Part shown: one piece after another, positions 35,608 through 36,403 of the stretch
Position numbering within the stretch: the first letter of the stretch is position 1
Layout: the number at the start of each line of letters is the position of its first letter
Assembly: GCF_020442045.1 (NCBI RefSeq)
Contig: NZ_JAGRLA010000039.1
Span: 1 to 36,403 of the forward strand
Length of the DNA: 36,403 nucleotides
From: Bauldia sp.
Lineage (GTDB): Bacteria; Pseudomonadota; Alphaproteobacteria; Rhizobiales; Kaistiaceae
Direction of reading: 5' to 3'
Made by a program: the position numbers and the translations under genes
The notes under the pieces: model-generated
What the model saw: only the letters and a program-made list of their open reading frames with translations
What the model was told of the DNA's origin: nothing
Databases searched by the model: none

Positions 35608-36403
35608 TCACACCACCTCGACATAGCCCATCATCCCCGCCTCCTGATGTTCGATGACGTGGCAATGGAACATCCATTTCCCCGGATTGTCGGCGACAAG
35701 CGCCACCTCCACCGTCTCGTCGGGCAGCAGCAATACGGTATCCGCGTGATGCACCGGGAGGTTCCGCTGGTTCGAGCGGAGAACCTTGAAGCTGTGGCCG
35801 TGGATATGGATCGGATGCATGATCCGGCTCGCATTCTTCAGCTCGAACACATAGGAGCGCCCGCGTTCGAGAATTGCCAGTGGCGGCGGGATCTCCGAAT
35901 GGTCCCTGCCCGGCCACCCGGCGCCGTTGATCGACCAGAGGCTGTCGGCGGACAGACAGAGCGAGCCGATGAGCAGGCCGCCGGTCGGGTCATCGACAGC
36001 CGCCGGAGCGGCGGCGTCCGCCCTGGCGAAGGTGAAGACACGCCGTTCGGCGGCATCGAGAACCGGCTCCGGAATGCGCCCGGCGCGGAGCGGCCGGGGA
36101 TCGAATCCGCCACCTGGCCCCGCCGGGCCCTGCCCGACGAGGCGCGCCAGCGGCACGGCTGGATCGAGCCCGCGATCGACCAGGCGGGCGACGCCGCCGG
36201 CAGCGGGGGCTCTAACCACGAGGTCCAGGCGCCCCGCGGGCGGAAGGTACCAGCCGTCCAGCGCGAAGGGCGTGACCCCGATACCGTCGATCGCGACGAC
36301 CGCGGCGTCGGTTCCGTCGACCGCTATCTCGATGATACGGGTGCGATCGGTGTTGACGAGGCGCAGCCGGCAATCCGACGCGGCGGGCAGGCCGATCTCC
36401 GCC
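35608..36403 (-). CDS. Multicopper oxidase, C-terminal part
   Basis: The coding frame runs off the right edge of the window. The reading frame is open across 36220-36403, giving a cupredoxin domain with RLVNTDRTRIIEIAVDG and LDGWYLPPAGRLDLVVRAP. The C-terminal cupredoxin has the copper motifs HPIHIHGHSFKV and HCHVIEHQEAGMMG, which supply ligands of the trinuclear centre, the type 1 cysteine/histidine and the axial methionine. A GTG within the frame is not a real start. Members oxidise copper, iron or phenolics with oxygen reduction, usually in the periplasm. The substrate cannot be read here. The downstream gene is a diheme cytochrome c. Confidence 0.92.
   Translation of the reverse strand, partial: AEIGLPAASDCRLRLVNTDRTRIIEIAVDGTDAAVVAIDGIGVTPFALDGWYLPPAGRLDLVVRAPAAGGVARLVDRGLDPAVPLARLVGQGPAGPGGGFDPRPLRAGRIPEPVLDAAERRVFTFARADAAAPAAVDDPTGGLLIGSLCLSADSLWSINGAGWPGRDHSEIPPPLAILERGRSYVFELKNASRIMHPIHIHGHSFKVLRSNQRNLPVHHADTVLLLPDETVEVALVADNPGKWMFHCHVIEHQEAGMMGYVEVV

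Overview
The window is GC-rich, densely coded bacterial DNA. The best reading is an alphaproteobacterium of the rhizobial order (Hyphomicrobiales). The support is a cysG-DUF2849-cysI-cysH-DUF934 sulfur cluster, a zwf/edd Entner-Doudoroff pair, a urtBCDE urea transporter, and a mosaic palindromic intergenic repeat of the sort common in rhizobia. The genus cannot be named from this sequence. I see no tRNA or rRNA gene, CRISPR array, prophage or intact transposon.

Layout. Positions 1-3125 hold the end of a urea ABC transporter operon (urtB partial, urtC, urtD, urtE) with stop/start overlaps. Positions 3290-5300 look like an accessory patch: an AT-richer orphan gene, a frameshifted remnant of an IS630-type transposase, and an exported ankyrin-repeat/cytochrome c fusion. 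Positions 5770-9800 hold a small RTX-repeat protein, an MDR oxidoreductase divergent from a LysR regulator, and an unrecognised 365-residue protein. Positions 10032-14260 hold a crotonase-fold protein, an AMP-forming acyl-CoA ligase, a two-domain VOC ring-cleavage-type dioxygenase and a glutathione S-transferase, all on the minus strand.

Positions 14536-21923 are a sugar locus. dgoA and dgoK (2-keto-3-deoxygalactonate aldolase and kinase) and a LacI-family repressor lie on the minus strand. Divergent from them is a four-gene ABC sugar importer. The divergent control region has two copies of AAAGCGCTTT whose centres are 210 bp apart, one next to a good sigma-70-type promoter. Positions 22108-27011 are the assimilatory sulfur operon. 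CysG makes siroheme, CysI uses it to reduce sulfite, and CysH carries the iron-sulfur cysteines of an APS-type reductase. A 45-bp tandem repeat with conserved hairpin architecture sits just before cysI.

Positions 27230-30937 carry edd and zwf on the minus strand. No 6-phosphogluconolactonase gene lies between them; a small opposite-strand membrane protein does. Positions 31192-34516 hold a secreted protein with an internal duplication and a possible MliC-like tail, a YciI-like protein and a MATE exporter. Positions 34586-36403 hold an exported diheme cytochrome c downstream of the 3' part of a multicopper oxidase gene that runs off the window.

Most of the window is ordinary metabolism. I did not find a clear new multi-gene system. 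The items most worth a second look are the ankyrin-cytochrome fusion, the hairpin-conserving 45-bp repeat, the in-phase LacI operators, the duplicated secreted protein and the unrecognised 365-residue protein.
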